From: an uncultured Bacteroidota bacterium
GTDB taxonomy: Bacteria; Bacteroidota; Bacteroidia; Flavobacteriales; Flavobacteriaceae
Assembly: GCA_902626365.1 (NCBI GenBank)
Contig: CACOFE010000003.1
Location: 33,145 to 97,144 of the forward strand
Direction: 5' to 3'
Length of the DNA: 64,000 nucleotides
Under the pieces are notes generated by a model, which ran no database searches, was not told the origin of the DNA, and was given only the letters and a program-made list of their open reading frames with translations. Below, piece by piece: positions 9,404 to 19,605 of this stretch (position 1 is the first letter of the stretch; the number at the start of each line of letters is the position of its first letter). The translations under genes were made by a program, and so were the position numbers.

Positions 9404-11059
9404 TTAGTTTGATGTTATTTCTGAAGCCTTATATCCGATCCTAATTGCTCTTGCAACAATTTTTTGTTTATCTCCGATTGTAATCGGTGTGTGATATAAG
9501 CTCCAACTATTGGTTCCTATTTTTTCATCTATTTGATAGCCTATTGATGCTCCATTTGTAATTGAAGTCAATTCATATAATCCGTCATTCCTAATTTTAA
9601 ACTCAACATTTTCTGTCTTTGGTTGAATCATGTTTGGCCAAAATGATTCAACTAATTTATTCTCAGGAATAAAGCCCTGATCATTAATTTCTTTCTGCCA
9701 ATTTTCTAAAGCAATTCTAAAGTTGTTTATCCTGTCCGCATGTTTTGGGTCATCGATAATATTATTAACCTCATAAGGATCATTAAGTAAATCATAAAAC
9801 TCCTCTAAAGGCTTTGTTTTCATAAATATGTATTTTGCATCTCCATCCAACATATCTAAACTGTCCATTTGAATAAGTTTAGAGTTCATTGTAATTCGCT
9901 CTCTATATTTATTACGATAAATCAAAGGTTGCTCTGGCATAAAGTTTTTGATATAGACATATCTTCCATCTAAAACAGACCTTTGCATATCAGTACTTTC
10001 ATCGAATCGATCTGCTGTACCAAATGCATATTGTCTAGGACTATCTTCATATATTCCAGCTATAGCCTTGCCATCATAATGCTTAGGAGGCTCAATATTT
10101 AAAAGAGATAGTACAGTAGGACCTAGATCCATTAACGAAACTATTCTTTCATCAACTTTACCGGCATCCATTTTATTTGGGTATCTAATAATTAAAGGGA
10201 CATTTAGCCCACTGTTTCCAACAGCTCTTTTTTGTCTAAGTAAATTTCCTCCATGGTCGCTCCAAAACATAATAATAGTGTTTTCCAACAACCCATCCTC
10301 TTCTAGTTGGCTAATCAGCTCTCCAACTTTTTTATCCATTGCTTCAATATTAGAATACTTTCTTGCAATATCAGTTCTAACTTCTGGAATGTCTGGGAAA
10401 TATGATGGAATTATAATATCCTCTGGGCTAACCGTTAGAGGTTGATTGCTTCTTTCCCATATTCTAGATTCGTGTGTTAGTAAAGTATTCCATACATAAA
10501 AAAATGGCTTATCTTTTGGTGCGTCCCTATAACTTACTGTTGACGAAACCTCATCCCAAGCTGTAAATGGGGCGTTGAATTGATAATCACATTTAAAGTT
10601 ATTGGCGCAATAATATCCATTAGTTCTCAGAATCTCAGTAAATGGTTTGACATAAGTTGGAGGGACAACTTCGTATTCAGGAATATTTTTTCCTTCTTTA
10701 TCAATAACACCAATATTTTTTCTGTATGATACCTGTTCAGGAGTTTTATAATTATGATAATCTCCTGTCCTCATATTATGAGCTCCAAGCCTAGCTGAAT
10801 ACATTCCGGTTATAACAGAAAATCGACTTGGTGCACATACTCCAGCAGTTGAATAGGCATTAGTATATCTAACCCCCTCAGATGCAAGCTTATCAAGGTT
10901 TGGTGTTTTGATTATGTCATTTCCATATGACCCCAAAATAGGTCCCATATCTTCACAGCTTATCCATACAATGTTAAGAGGCTTTTCGAGAACTTTTAAA
11001 TTATTAGAGCATGAATAAAAAAGCAACAAAAAGGATAATATGAGTTTGATTTTATACAT
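9404..11059 (-). CDS. S1-family sulfatase lipoprotein with C-terminal chitobiase/beta-hexosaminidase-C-like domain
   Basis: GVCAPSRFSVITGMYSARLGAHN; WSDHGGNLLRQKRAVGNSGLNVPLIIRYP; start trimmed from 11104 to ATG at 11059 (MYKIKLILSFLLLFYSCSNN lipoprotein signal); C-terminus SITNGASIGYQIDEKIGTNSWSLYHTPITIG...ARAIRIGYKAS. Confidence 0.9.
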   Translation of the reverse strand: MYKIKLILSFLLLFYSCSNNLKVLEKPLNIVWISCEDMGPILGSYGNDIIKTPNLDKLASEGVRYTNAYSTAGVCAPSRFSVITGMYSARLGAHNMRTGDYHNYKTPEQVSYRKNIGVIDKEGKNIPEYEVVPPTYVKPFTEILRTNGYYCANNFKCDYQFNAPFTAWDEVSSTVSYRDAPKDKPFFYVWNTLLTHESRIWERSNQPLTVSPEDIIIPSYFPDIPEVRTDIARKYSNIEAMDKKVGELISQLEEDGLLENTIIMFWSDHGGNLLRQKRAVGNSGLNVPLIIRYPNKMDAGKVDERIVSLMDLGPTVLSLLNIEPPKHYDGKAIAGIYEDSPRQYAFGTADRFDESTDMQRSVLDGRYVYIKNFMPEQPLIYRNKYRERITMNSKLIQMDSLDMLDGDAKYIFMKTKPLEEFYDLLNDPYEVNNIIDDPKHADRINNFRIALENWQKEINDQGFIPENKLVESFWPNMIQPKTENVEFKIRNDGLYELTSITNGASIGYQIDEKIGTNSWSLYHTPITIGDKQKIVARAIRIGYKASEITSN

Positions 11060-11060
11060 G

Positions 11061-12461
11061 CTAATAATGGAGTTTAACATAATCGTCATCATTAAGTTTA
11101 CCAATTAAATCATCTGGAACGTTGTTCCATTTAGACTTTTTATCCAAAGGATGAAGAGTAGGCTTCAATACTGAAATTGGATTGTCTAAAAGAAAATCCT
11201 CTTGACTTTTCATCCAATTTTCAAGAGCAACTGACAGCCTGTTTCTTATTTGTTTGTATTTAGGATTGTCTATTAGATTTACTTTTTGATATGGATCTTT
11301 TTCCAAGTCATATAATTCTTCATAAGGAACATTTGGAAACGATTCAGCTCCAATTTTAGCAAATTCATTTATAACTGGGTTGTTGCCTAAGTTTGAATTA
11401 ACAACTTCAACAGAATTAAAGTTTCTTATTAGCTTATACCTGTTACCTCTTATCATTCTTGATGGAAATATTTTACATTCTCTTATGTTTTGTCTTGTCG
11501 AAACCCCAAAAACATAATCATGAATTTTCATCTTACTTCCATTTAAAGTCTCAAGAAAACTCTTTCCATCTATTTCGCTTGGAATTTCAGTATTGGAAAC
11601 TTCTAATATAGTGGGCAAAACATCAACAAGGGTCAACAATGTTTCAGATTTAGTGTTTGGCTTAATTTTTCCAGGCCACCTAACAATAAATGGCACTCGC
11701 AATCCCTGCTCTTTTAAACTCCACTTGCCACTTAAGCCGTGGTCTGATGCATAAATAAACATTGTATTTTCTTTAAGGCCATAATTATCAACCATATTTA
11801 AAACTTGCCCTAGTTGATCATTATCATCTTGAATATTTTGATAATAACCTGGCTTGTGATTTCCTATATAAGATGGGTCGTATGGTAATTTAAAAATATC
11901 TGCTTTACTATAATTTGATGTTTGTGGATATGGGCCATGTGGATAATCTGATGCAATAATTAAACAAAAAGGGTTGTTTACATTTTTTAGGTAATCATCA
12001 ATTTGGTCAAGAGGTAAGTACCTATTATTAATTTTTGGAAAATAATGAGTCCAGTCAAATACTTTGTTTGGTTTAACATGGCTTTTTCCTGCTAAAACTA
12101 CTTCATAACCTGATTCCTTTAATAATGATGTGATGCTTTTAATATCAGGTTTAACACCAATATGATTAGCCATACATCCGTTTTTCACAGGATACATTCC
12201 TGTAAAAATTTGAGATCTACTAGGGGCGCATATTGCCTGACCTGTGTAAAAGTTTGAAAACTTCATGCCTTGGCTAGCAAGAAGATCAGCATTACTCGTT
12301 TGAACATTTGGGTTTCCATACACCCCATAATCTAGTAAATCCTGATCATCAGAAAGATAAAAAACTATGTTAGGTGTTTTTGGTTCTTGCTGAGCATAAA
12401 AGGGGTTGAAATACAATAAAGATATTAGGAGAATATAATAAGTAAGTCTGTTTTTTCTCAT
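11061..12461 (-). CDS. S1-family sulfatase (heparan N-sulfatase-like subfamily), secreted
   Basis: NIVFYLSDDQDLLDYGVYGN; AICAPSRSQIFTGMYPVKNG; YASDHGLSGKWSLKEQGLRVPFIVRWPGK; ATGA overlap with upstream GH30 gene. Confidence 0.92.
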   Translation of the reverse strand: MRKNRLTYYILLISLLYFNPFYAQQEPKTPNIVFYLSDDQDLLDYGVYGNPNVQTSNADLLASQGMKFSNFYTGQAICAPSRSQIFTGMYPVKNGCMANHIGVKPDIKSITSLLKESGYEVVLAGKSHVKPNKVFDWTHYFPKINNRYLPLDQIDDYLKNVNNPFCLIIASDYPHGPYPQTSNYSKADIFKLPYDPSYIGNHKPGYYQNIQDDNDQLGQVLNMVDNYGLKENTMFIYASDHGLSGKWSLKEQGLRVPFIVRWPGKIKPNTKSETLLTLVDVLPTILEVSNTEIPSEIDGKSFLETLNGSKMKIHDYVFGVSTRQNIRECKIFPSRMIRGNRYKLIRNFNSVEVVNSNLGNNPVINEFAKIGAESFPNVPYEELYDLEKDPYQKVNLIDNPKYKQIRNRLSVALENWMKSQEDFLLDNPISVLKPTLHPLDKKSKWNNVPDDLIGKLNDDDYVKLHY

Positions 12462-14614
12462 TGCTTAATTATCTTTTTAGTCGTTGTCTTATGATTAAAT
12501 GTGGATGTAATATTGAGTAAATATGTGCCGTGTTCTAAAGTTGATATATCAATTATAACTTCTTTATTATTACCAAACCTTTCAATTAATTTTTGACCCT
12601 GCAAATTAAAAATCTTAATATTATAATTTGAATAATCAGGTAGAATCAAATTGAGTTGATCTTCTGCTGGATTAGGGAATAACTCAACTTGAAAATCATT
12701 ATTATTTACATAATTAAACTCACTGCTAGAAAGAGACTCGTCAATATCAAAGACTAGTGAAGTTAGAGATAGTTCGGGCAGAGTAGCTGTAAAATATCTA
12801 TTATAATAATCTATTTGATTTATGCCCAACGATGAAAACTCCTCAGAATCATTATTAGTAGTTAAAAAAGTTTCCACTGATGTTGCGCCAAGCGGAACAT
12901 CTATTGAAAAATCTTTTTCATTTCCCTCATTAAATATTTGAACTATTACTTTAGATTCATCATCTGAAATAAAACCCCCAACATAAACTCCGTTTTCGTC
13001 GGTGGAATTTGAACTTATCAAACTATAGCCTTTCTTAACAAGGTTTGTAAAATGCTTAAATGAATAGTATCTTTTTGGTAAAATTATTTCACCTGTAGGG
13101 GTCCACGCAACTAAACTAGAATAACCATTGTTATCAGCTTCCTCATAAAATAAGTGTAGCATATAAGCAGTAACTCCACCTTCATTAAACCCTCTTATTA
13201 TCCACTTAATATAATTTGCTGCATCTGTCATTGATTGATCTGTACTATTGAGATTAGCAGATTCTGTTACCCATACTGGTTTACCATTAGCCGCTACTTT
13301 TAATGCATTCCAATTAGCATTATGATTTGGGTCTGCATAAGTATGGGTGCCGACAATGTCAATAGCAGCTTCAACAGCTGAATTTTCAAACATTGTGTTA
13401 ATATAATTTGTAGCAGAGGTTCCCGAATTTTGAGATTCAACTCTAAAGCATTCGGGTGAAACTATATTAATATGATCCAAGCCAGAATTTGATAACCTAG
13501 CATTTAAGTTTATTAATATACTTGATAATTCTGAAGGTGTGGTATTCATTGACTCGTATGAAACCTCATAATCAGGCTCATTTGTAGGAGAAATTGCAGT
13601 GACTTCAATTCCATATCTAGACTCCATACCATTTAAAAATGCAACAAGAAATTCACTAAATTCAGACTCTCCTCCAGATATTAAAGTTCCTCCATTATCA
13701 TGCTGACCATTAGTCTTTAACCATCCAGGAGCGCTATTACAATTTCCAATAATATGATCAAAGCCATTGATACTTAAGTCAAAGGCATTTTGTAGAGCTT
13801 CACCAACATAACGAGTTCTCCAAATATTAGGATCACTGTCATATCTTGTCCAATCAAGCTGTGATTCGTCTAAGTCGTAAGGATCATCATTATCATTTTC
13901 AGGTTCTAAATCATGATATACAAAAAAGCGAATCATATTAACCTCTAGGTCACTAAAACAATATTCCTCAATCTGCTCTCTAAAAGAATCATTTAACACA
14001 TATAATTGTTCAGTTCTCCTTTTAATTCCAGCCCCAAAACCATCAACTATTTGCAATTTTTCATTAGGTGCAAAAGTGATTCTATCACCAGGAGAAATAC
14101 TTACTTCGTCTAAGAAATATGTAACATCGGACTGCATATACCAAAACCGAACCCTATTGTTATCACTAGAGTGCTCAACGGTAAAGGTGTGACTATATCT
14201 TTGCCATTCATTTGTAATCCAAATATTTTGACCTTGATAACTTCCGGAAACCTCTGATTGAAAAACAAGTTTCATTTGTCTGGAGTCAGCTCCTTCAACT
14301 TTTGCATAAAAAGTAACGGTATACTTTTGGCCGGCAATCACTTGAAATGGATATTCGCTTTTTGAGCTAACATGCCATCCATTTGTGCCAAGTGAGTGTA
14401 CTTCACACTTCAAGGCTTTAGTACTTCCTTCAACTAAATCATCAGTTGCAATTGAATATGTTGCATCGCCCCCTTCGTTGGCTTGATGACTCCAATATTG
14501 AAAATCATTATTTTCAATATCTTCTAAAAAACCATTAGCAAGAGGAAGTTGATTCTGTGATATCGACGGATACCAAAATAAATTAAGTAATATTATTAAT
14601 ACTAATTTCCTCAC
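12458..14614 (-). CDS. GH30-family glycosidase (xylanase/glucuronoxylanase-like) with N-terminal CBM-like domain and T9SS sorting domain
   Basis: VDGFGAGIKRRTEQL; NCNSAPGWLKTNGQ; AISPTNEPDYEVSYES (acid/base); GKPVWVTESANL (nucleophile); C-terminal ELFPNPAEDQLNLILPDYSNYNIKIFNLQGQKLIERF...HKTTTKKIIKQ. Confidence 0.88.
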   Translation of the reverse strand: MRKLVLIILLNLFWYPSISQNQLPLANGFLEDIENNDFQYWSHQANEGGDATYSIATDDLVEGSTKALKCEVHSLGTNGWHVSSKSEYPFQVIAGQKYTVTFYAKVEGADSRQMKLVFQSEVSGSYQGQNIWITNEWQRYSHTFTVEHSSDNNRVRFWYMQSDVTYFLDEVSISPGDRITFAPNEKLQIVDGFGAGIKRRTEQLYVLNDSFREQIEEYCFSDLEVNMIRFFVYHDLEPENDNDDPYDLDESQLDWTRYDSDPNIWRTRYVGEALQNAFDLSINGFDHIIGNCNSAPGWLKTNGQHDNGGTLISGGESEFSEFLVAFLNGMESRYGIEVTAISPTNEPDYEVSYESMNTTPSELSSILINLNARLSNSGLDHINIVSPECFRVESQNSGTSATNYINTMFENSAVEAAIDIVGTHTYADPNHNANWNALKVAANGKPVWVTESANLNSTDQSMTDAANYIKWIIRGFNEGGVTAYMLHLFYEEADNNGYSSLVAWTPTGEIILPKRYYSFKHFTNLVKKGYSLISSNSTDENGVYVGGFISDDESKVIVQIFNEGNEKDFSIDVPLGATSVETFLTTNNDSEEFSSLGINQIDYYNRYFTATLPELSLTSLVFDIDESLSSSEFNYVNNNDFQVELFPNPAEDQLNLILPDYSNYNIKIFNLQGQKLIERFGNNKEVIIDISTLEHGTYLLNITSTFNHKTTTKKIIKQ

Positions 14615-14628
14615 TCTTATAAATTATA

Positions 14629-14661
14629 ATGCTACCACTAATAATTTACTAATGGCAGCAT
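14629..14661 (-). other. Stem-loop downstream of susD (possible attenuator/mRNA-stabilising hairpin)
   Basis: ATGCTACCA/TGGCAGCAT inverted repeat, one G-U pair on the minus strand; no strong U tract follows. Confidence 0.45.
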
Positions 14662-14677
14662 ATTGTAAATTTAATTT

Positions 14678-16201
14678 TTAGTCAATTAAATCATTGGTAT
14701 TGATTTCAATTAACGGAATCGGTAATGACATTACTTGAGCCTCATCAGTACTCAATGTTAGGTCAACAGAAGGGTTGTGGATAGGATTATTGTTGTGGAA
14801 TAAAATCGTTTTATTTAAAAAATAATCGAACCCTCTTCTTCTATTGTTGTGAGCGTCTTCGCCTTCACCTAACATTTCAAATCTATATTCATACATTACT
14901 GCCTCTCTAAACTCATCTTGAGTTCCAAAATAAGCACCTTGCGGGCTCATTCCCACTCTACTTAAAAGCTCTGTAATAAATCCTAATTGTTGCCCATTAT
15001 CTAATTCATTAGAAATTTCGGCCAACATTATTAATACTTCACCATACCTGTATATAATTACATTTTGATCTCCATATTGATTGCTGTGTTGTGTGTCCTT
15101 TTCAGTGAATTTAAAAAAGTATGGATGTGCTTTTGAAAAATTTGGCCTACCTGGATTTGAAGGATAGACAGTTATTAGATTGCCATTGTCTGCTCTATTA
15201 TAACTATGCAAATAGGTTCCTTCTAATCTAGGATCATTTGGATATGTCGAAGCATGGTGGTCATGAACATCTGCGCTAACTCTTAACCATCCAAAATGCT
15301 GTCCTAATTTATATTTCCAAGGGGTAAAGTTTCTTCCCATCTGTGAGTTAGCTGCATCTTGACTAATTTGTAATTCCCATATTGACTCAGGTGAATTTTC
15401 ATTAGTATCTGTAAATAAACTGCTGTAGTCAGCAACCAAACTATATTGACCATAAACCTGCATTGCTTGATCATAGGCTAATTGCCAATAATCCATTTCA
15501 CTTACTCCAGCAGCTCTTAAATCTGGATTAGTAGCTAGTGTCATATAAACTTTTGCTAATAACATATTAGCAGCATACTGTTTAGGATATCCTGTTCCAA
15601 AATTACCATTCATTAGAGAAGCTGCCATTTCAGCGTCAGCAATTATTTGCGCATAAACATCTTTTGACGGAGAAGTTGCTAAATGTAAATTTTCATTGTT
15701 AGGTAATGACAACCAAAGTGGGATATCGCCCCAAAGTCTAGTCAATGAAAAATATGACCATGCCCTAACAAAATATGCTTGACCCGCAATATCGTTGAAG
15801 CCAGATTCATCTGAAGTTGAAGGCTCTATAACAGTTACCACATTTTGTATCGCGCCATTACATCTTGCGATTACAGAATATAATCCTCCCCACATTGCCT
15901 CCGAGTCAGCATCATAAGTTGGCTTAAGTGAAAAAAGGTTTGCATTATTTATGTTGTTTACATTATTGCCGCCATTTTTTCCTGCAGTAAATAATCCAGA
16001 AAATCCATTGATTGCAAATATTCTTCTTTCTTGCGCATTGTAGCTAGTCAATGCCTGGTAGATCCCATCTAATGCGCCTTTTGCAACATTTATATCAGTG
16101 TATACCGCTTCAGAATCTAAAAATATAGGATCTTCATCAAGGTCACATGACATTGAGAATAACCCAATTATAGCTAATAATATTATTTTAAAATTTTTCA
16201 T
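14678..16201 (-). CDS. susD: SusD/RagB family starch/glycan-binding lipoprotein
   Basis: Lipoprotein signal LFSMSCDLDEDP; SusD features YNAQERR, GQAYFVRAWSYFSLTRLWGDIPL, RRRGFDYF. Confidence 0.95.
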   Translation of the reverse strand: MKNFKIILLAIIGLFSMSCDLDEDPIFLDSEAVYTDINVAKGALDGIYQALTSYNAQERRIFAINGFSGLFTAGKNGGNNVNNINNANLFSLKPTYDADSEAMWGGLYSVIARCNGAIQNVVTVIEPSTSDESGFNDIAGQAYFVRAWSYFSLTRLWGDIPLWLSLPNNENLHLATSPSKDVYAQIIADAEMAASLMNGNFGTGYPKQYAANMLLAKVYMTLATNPDLRAAGVSEMDYWQLAYDQAMQVYGQYSLVADYSSLFTDTNENSPESIWELQISQDAANSQMGRNFTPWKYKLGQHFGWLRVSADVHDHHASTYPNDPRLEGTYLHSYNRADNGNLITVYPSNPGRPNFSKAHPYFFKFTEKDTQHSNQYGDQNVIIYRYGEVLIMLAEISNELDNGQQLGFITELLSRVGMSPQGAYFGTQDEFREAVMYEYRFEMLGEGEDAHNNRRRGFDYFLNKTILFHNNNPIHNPSVDLTLSTDEAQVMSLPIPLIEINTNDLID

Positions 16202-16230
16202 AATTAAAGAATTTAGTTTTTTTAATTTTT

Positions 16231-19200
16231 TTAAAATCCAACGTTAAGCCCTACAATAAATGTTCTTGCATTTGCTCGACCATTCCAATCAACTCCATTT
16301 ATTAAACCATTATAAAGGAAGCTTGAAATTTCAGGGTCATATCCTGAGTAGTCTGTCCAAGTAAGTAAATTTTGTCCGGCTATAAATAATTTTAAATTAC
16401 TGATTGAATCATTATTATTTACGTCAAAGTCATAACTAACAGTTAAATTACTTAACCTCAAATAGCTTCCATCCTCAATAATTCTATCAGTCATTGCTGG
16501 TTGTCCATTAGTTGAATAACCAATTCTTGGGTAGGTGTTTGTTTGGGCGTCAGGTCTCCAAGCATTATAATAAGCATCGGGTGCTATATTTAAATATGTT
16601 AAGCCCTCTGCATTATCTAATTGTAGTAGATTACCATTAGCTATATCATTACCATAAACACCATTAAATAGAATACTCGCTGTTAGTCTTTTGTAGGTTA
16701 GGTTAAAATTAAATCCATAAATAAAATCAGGGTTTGGATTACCGATGAAAGTTCTGTCATTTAAGTCAATTATTCCGTCTCCATTTTGATCAACAATTCG
16801 AACATCACCGGGAACAGCAGTTGTTCCAAAAACATCTGGTAAAATATCTCCTGTTTGGTAAATTCCGTCTGTTTCTAAACCATAAAATAAACTTGTTTCT
16901 TCACCTTCAACAAATACATTTGCTGGATACCTAAATAAATTACTTCTAGTGACCTCAGATCCAAAATAGAATCTTCTTTCTTCTGCTATTCCATCAACAT
17001 AAAACTCATCCAAAGGTTGTGAAGATAAATCAGTTATTTTTGTTTTATTAAAACCAATATTTCCTCCCATTGTTAGCTGTAAATCATTGCCAGAAATTAG
17101 ATCCATGTTTAATGAAATTTCCAGTCCCTTGTTTGTTATTTCTCCTTGGTTAACCAGAATATTAGAAAAACCTGACGATGTTGGAATACTAACTCTTTGA
17201 AGAAGGTCTTTAGTTACCTTTTCATAAATATCAACTGTACCTGTTATTTTTTTATTATTTGTAGCAAAGTCAGCCCCAAAATTTACCTGCTCTGTTGTTT
17301 CCCAAGTTAAATCAGGATTTGCAACATTTTGTAAAGCAATTGGAACATTTGTTCCTCCGTCAGAATTTCCGTATAAATTTGGTGAAACCCCGTAATTAGA
17401 TAAAGTTCCATAGGATCCGATTCCATGATTACCAATTTGACCCCAACCAGCTCTTAACTTAAGTTCTTCAAATAACTTTAAGTCATTGTTCTGATGAACA
17501 TTCCATGCTAGTGCAAAAGACGGGAAAAAACCATAACGATTATTTTGAGCAAACTTTGAAACACCATCTTTTCTAAACGTTGCTGTTAAGATATATGTGT
17601 TATCATAAGTATAATTAAATCTTCCTAATAAAGAGAAAATTTGCTGATCGCCCTTAATGTAGGTTAGTGGTCTTGTTATAACCTGACCATAGGCAGGGTT
17701 TTGTGTTGTAAATTGTGTTGTAACAAAATCCTCAACAGCATAAATATTATTAGACACCTTTCTTACGTCATAAGTGACACCAAGTACACTATTAATCCTA
17801 TGCTTTCTTTTTAAAGTTCTATTAAACCTTAAAAAATTATTCACTTGAAAAGATGAATTATTCAGTCCCGTAATTTGCAATGATCCGTTAGCATTGTTTC
17901 CTTGCCATGTGGTTGTTCCAAAAAATCTTCTTCTTTCTTTATTTCGAATATTACCGCCAACTTTAACCTGATATCTTAAACCTTGTACCGGTAATTTATA
18001 TGTTAATGCAAGGTTACCAATATACCTGCTTTCTTTGGAAATATCTTCAAAATCATTTATCCATGCATAAGGATTAGAAATGTCTAAATCTTCACCAAAA
18101 TCTTCAAACTCTTCTGTAATGATAGGCCTAAATGAAATTGCTTGTTTAATAAAGCTTTGATTTGATCCACCCAATAAATCACCACTTTCAGCGAAATTTG
18201 TTGAACTAATATAACCACTCATTCTTGCTTCAAGTATTAACTTATCGTTTAAATCCTGATTGAAATTTATTCTCATATCACCACTTTGAAAAGATGATGT
18301 AGGAACAATACCTTCTTGATCATCAAATCCCGCAGAGATATAGTAGTTTCCATTGTCAGTTCCTCCAGAAACAGAACCTCCAACTTTTCTGCTAATACCA
18401 TTTCGATAGATTTCATCCTGCCAATGATAAGAACGGGCTGGGATGCCTGAAATAGTACCATCCGATTCAACACCATAAATTGCGTAATCATCATCTACAA
18501 AATATCTTGGAGCTAAACCATTGTTTGCCTGTACTTCATTTGCGTAAGCAGCAAAACCATAAGGATCTAAAACATCATATTTTTTTGACATGACTCTAAC
18601 CGAAGTATTTGAAAAGGTTTCGATTTTAACTTTTCCGCTCTTACCTTTTTTTGTGGTTATTAACACAACTCCATTAGCACCTCTGGAACCATAGATTGCA
18701 GTTGCTGACGCATCTTTTAAAACCTGAATACTTTCAATATCTCTTGGATTAATGCCATTTAAACCATTTTGGCTTTCTTGGCCTAAATTTCCTACCCCTG
18801 CTGGTAACACATCTTCCCCGGCAGATGAAATAATTACGCCATCTACAACATATAATGGTTCGTTATTACCTCTCAAACTATTTGTTCCTCTAATTTTAAC
18901 ACTTATTCCAGCGCCTGGCGTAGCAGAATTTTGAACTACTTGAACACCTGCGGCTCTACCCTGCAATAATTGATCAATAGAGTTAGATTGATTTGCAACT
19001 TCTTCCTCGACCTCGACCTGAGACAATGAACCTGTTAAATCTTTTTTCAATACCGATCCATAGCCTATTACTACAACTTCCTCAAGCTGCTCAAGATCTG
19101 GTATCATCATAATACTAATATTATCTGAGGACGAAACATCAACCTCCTGAGTTGTGTAGCCTAAATAAGAAAATATCAAGACCTTTTCTTTATCAGATGG

Positions 19201-19380
19201 AATTGCGATTGAATAGTTTCCATCAAAGTCTGTCAAAGCTCCAATATTAGAGTTCTGAACGGTGATATTCACCCCCACTAGTGGAAGATTATTTTCATCA
19301 TTAACAGTTCCCGAAATCGTTTTCGTTTGTGAGAAAACTAAAATTGGGAAAAGAATAAATACTACAAGTAAGTTTTTCAT
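16231..19380 (-). CDS. susC: SusC/RagA family TonB-linked outer membrane protein
   Basis: Carboxypeptidase-like N-terminal domain TISGTVNDENNLPLVGVNITVQ, plug PLYVVDGVIIS, DASATAIYGSRGANGVVLITTKKG; start trimmed to MKNLLVVF at 19380. Confidence 0.96.
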   Translation of the reverse strand: MKNLLVVFILFPILVFSQTKTISGTVNDENNLPLVGVNITVQNSNIGALTDFDGNYSIAIPSDKEKVLIFSYLGYTTQEVDVSSSDNISIMMIPDLEQLEEVVVIGYGSVLKKDLTGSLSQVEVEEEVANQSNSIDQLLQGRAAGVQVVQNSATPGAGISVKIRGTNSLRGNNEPLYVVDGVIISSAGEDVLPAGVGNLGQESQNGLNGINPRDIESIQVLKDASATAIYGSRGANGVVLITTKKGKSGKVKIETFSNTSVRVMSKKYDVLDPYGFAAYANEVQANNGLAPRYFVDDDYAIYGVESDGTISGIPARSYHWQDEIYRNGISRKVGGSVSGGTDNGNYYISAGFDDQEGIVPTSSFQSGDMRINFNQDLNDKLILEARMSGYISSTNFAESGDLLGGSNQSFIKQAISFRPIITEEFEDFGEDLDISNPYAWINDFEDISKESRYIGNLALTYKLPVQGLRYQVKVGGNIRNKERRRFFGTTTWQGNNANGSLQITGLNNSSFQVNNFLRFNRTLKRKHRINSVLGVTYDVRKVSNNIYAVEDFVTTQFTTQNPAYGQVITRPLTYIKGDQQIFSLLGRFNYTYDNTYILTATFRKDGVSKFAQNNRYGFFPSFALAWNVHQNNDLKLFEELKLRAGWGQIGNHGIGSYGTLSNYGVSPNLYGNSDGGTNVPIALQNVANPDLTWETTEQVNFGADFATNNKKITGTVDIYEKVTKDLLQRVSIPTSSGFSNILVNQGEITNKGLEISLNMDLISGNDLQLTMGGNIGFNKTKITDLSSQPLDEFYVDGIAEERRFYFGSEVTRSNLFRYPANVFVEGEETSLFYGLETDGIYQTGDILPDVFGTTAVPGDVRIVDQNGDGIIDLNDRTFIGNPNPDFIYGFNFNLTYKRLTASILFNGVYGNDIANGNLLQLDNAEGLTYLNIAPDAYYNAWRPDAQTNTYPRIGYSTNGQPAMTDRIIEDGSYLRLSNLTVSYDFDVNNNDSISNLKLFIAGQNLLTWTDYSGYDPEISSFLYNGLINGVDWNGRANARTFIVGLNVGF

Positions 19381-19605
19381 GATTAGTTTATTTCTGTTAT
19401 TAAATATAATGGCTAAATATAACACTATAGCTTATTTTAGAAAAGGTGTTTGTAAATAATACTGTAAATTTTTGATGTTTTAATATTTTTATAGCTCAAA
19501 TGCTGCAATATTCATAAGTTTTTATAGAATAATTTGTCAATTTTCTCACGAAGCATTCATTAAAAAATCCTTCGCATGCATAGTATTTTTTTTTATATTC
19601 GAATC

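Noticed and set aside
11060-11104. Track start (11104) of the second sulfatase
   Set aside because: Would overlap the upstream sulfatase by 44 bp; ATG at 11059 yields a clean lipoprotein signal.
19555-19580. CGAAG...CTTCG inverted repeat upstream of the T9SS gene as a regulator site
   Set aside because: Only a 5-bp arm with a mismatch and long loop; not distinguishable from chance in this AT-rich gap.
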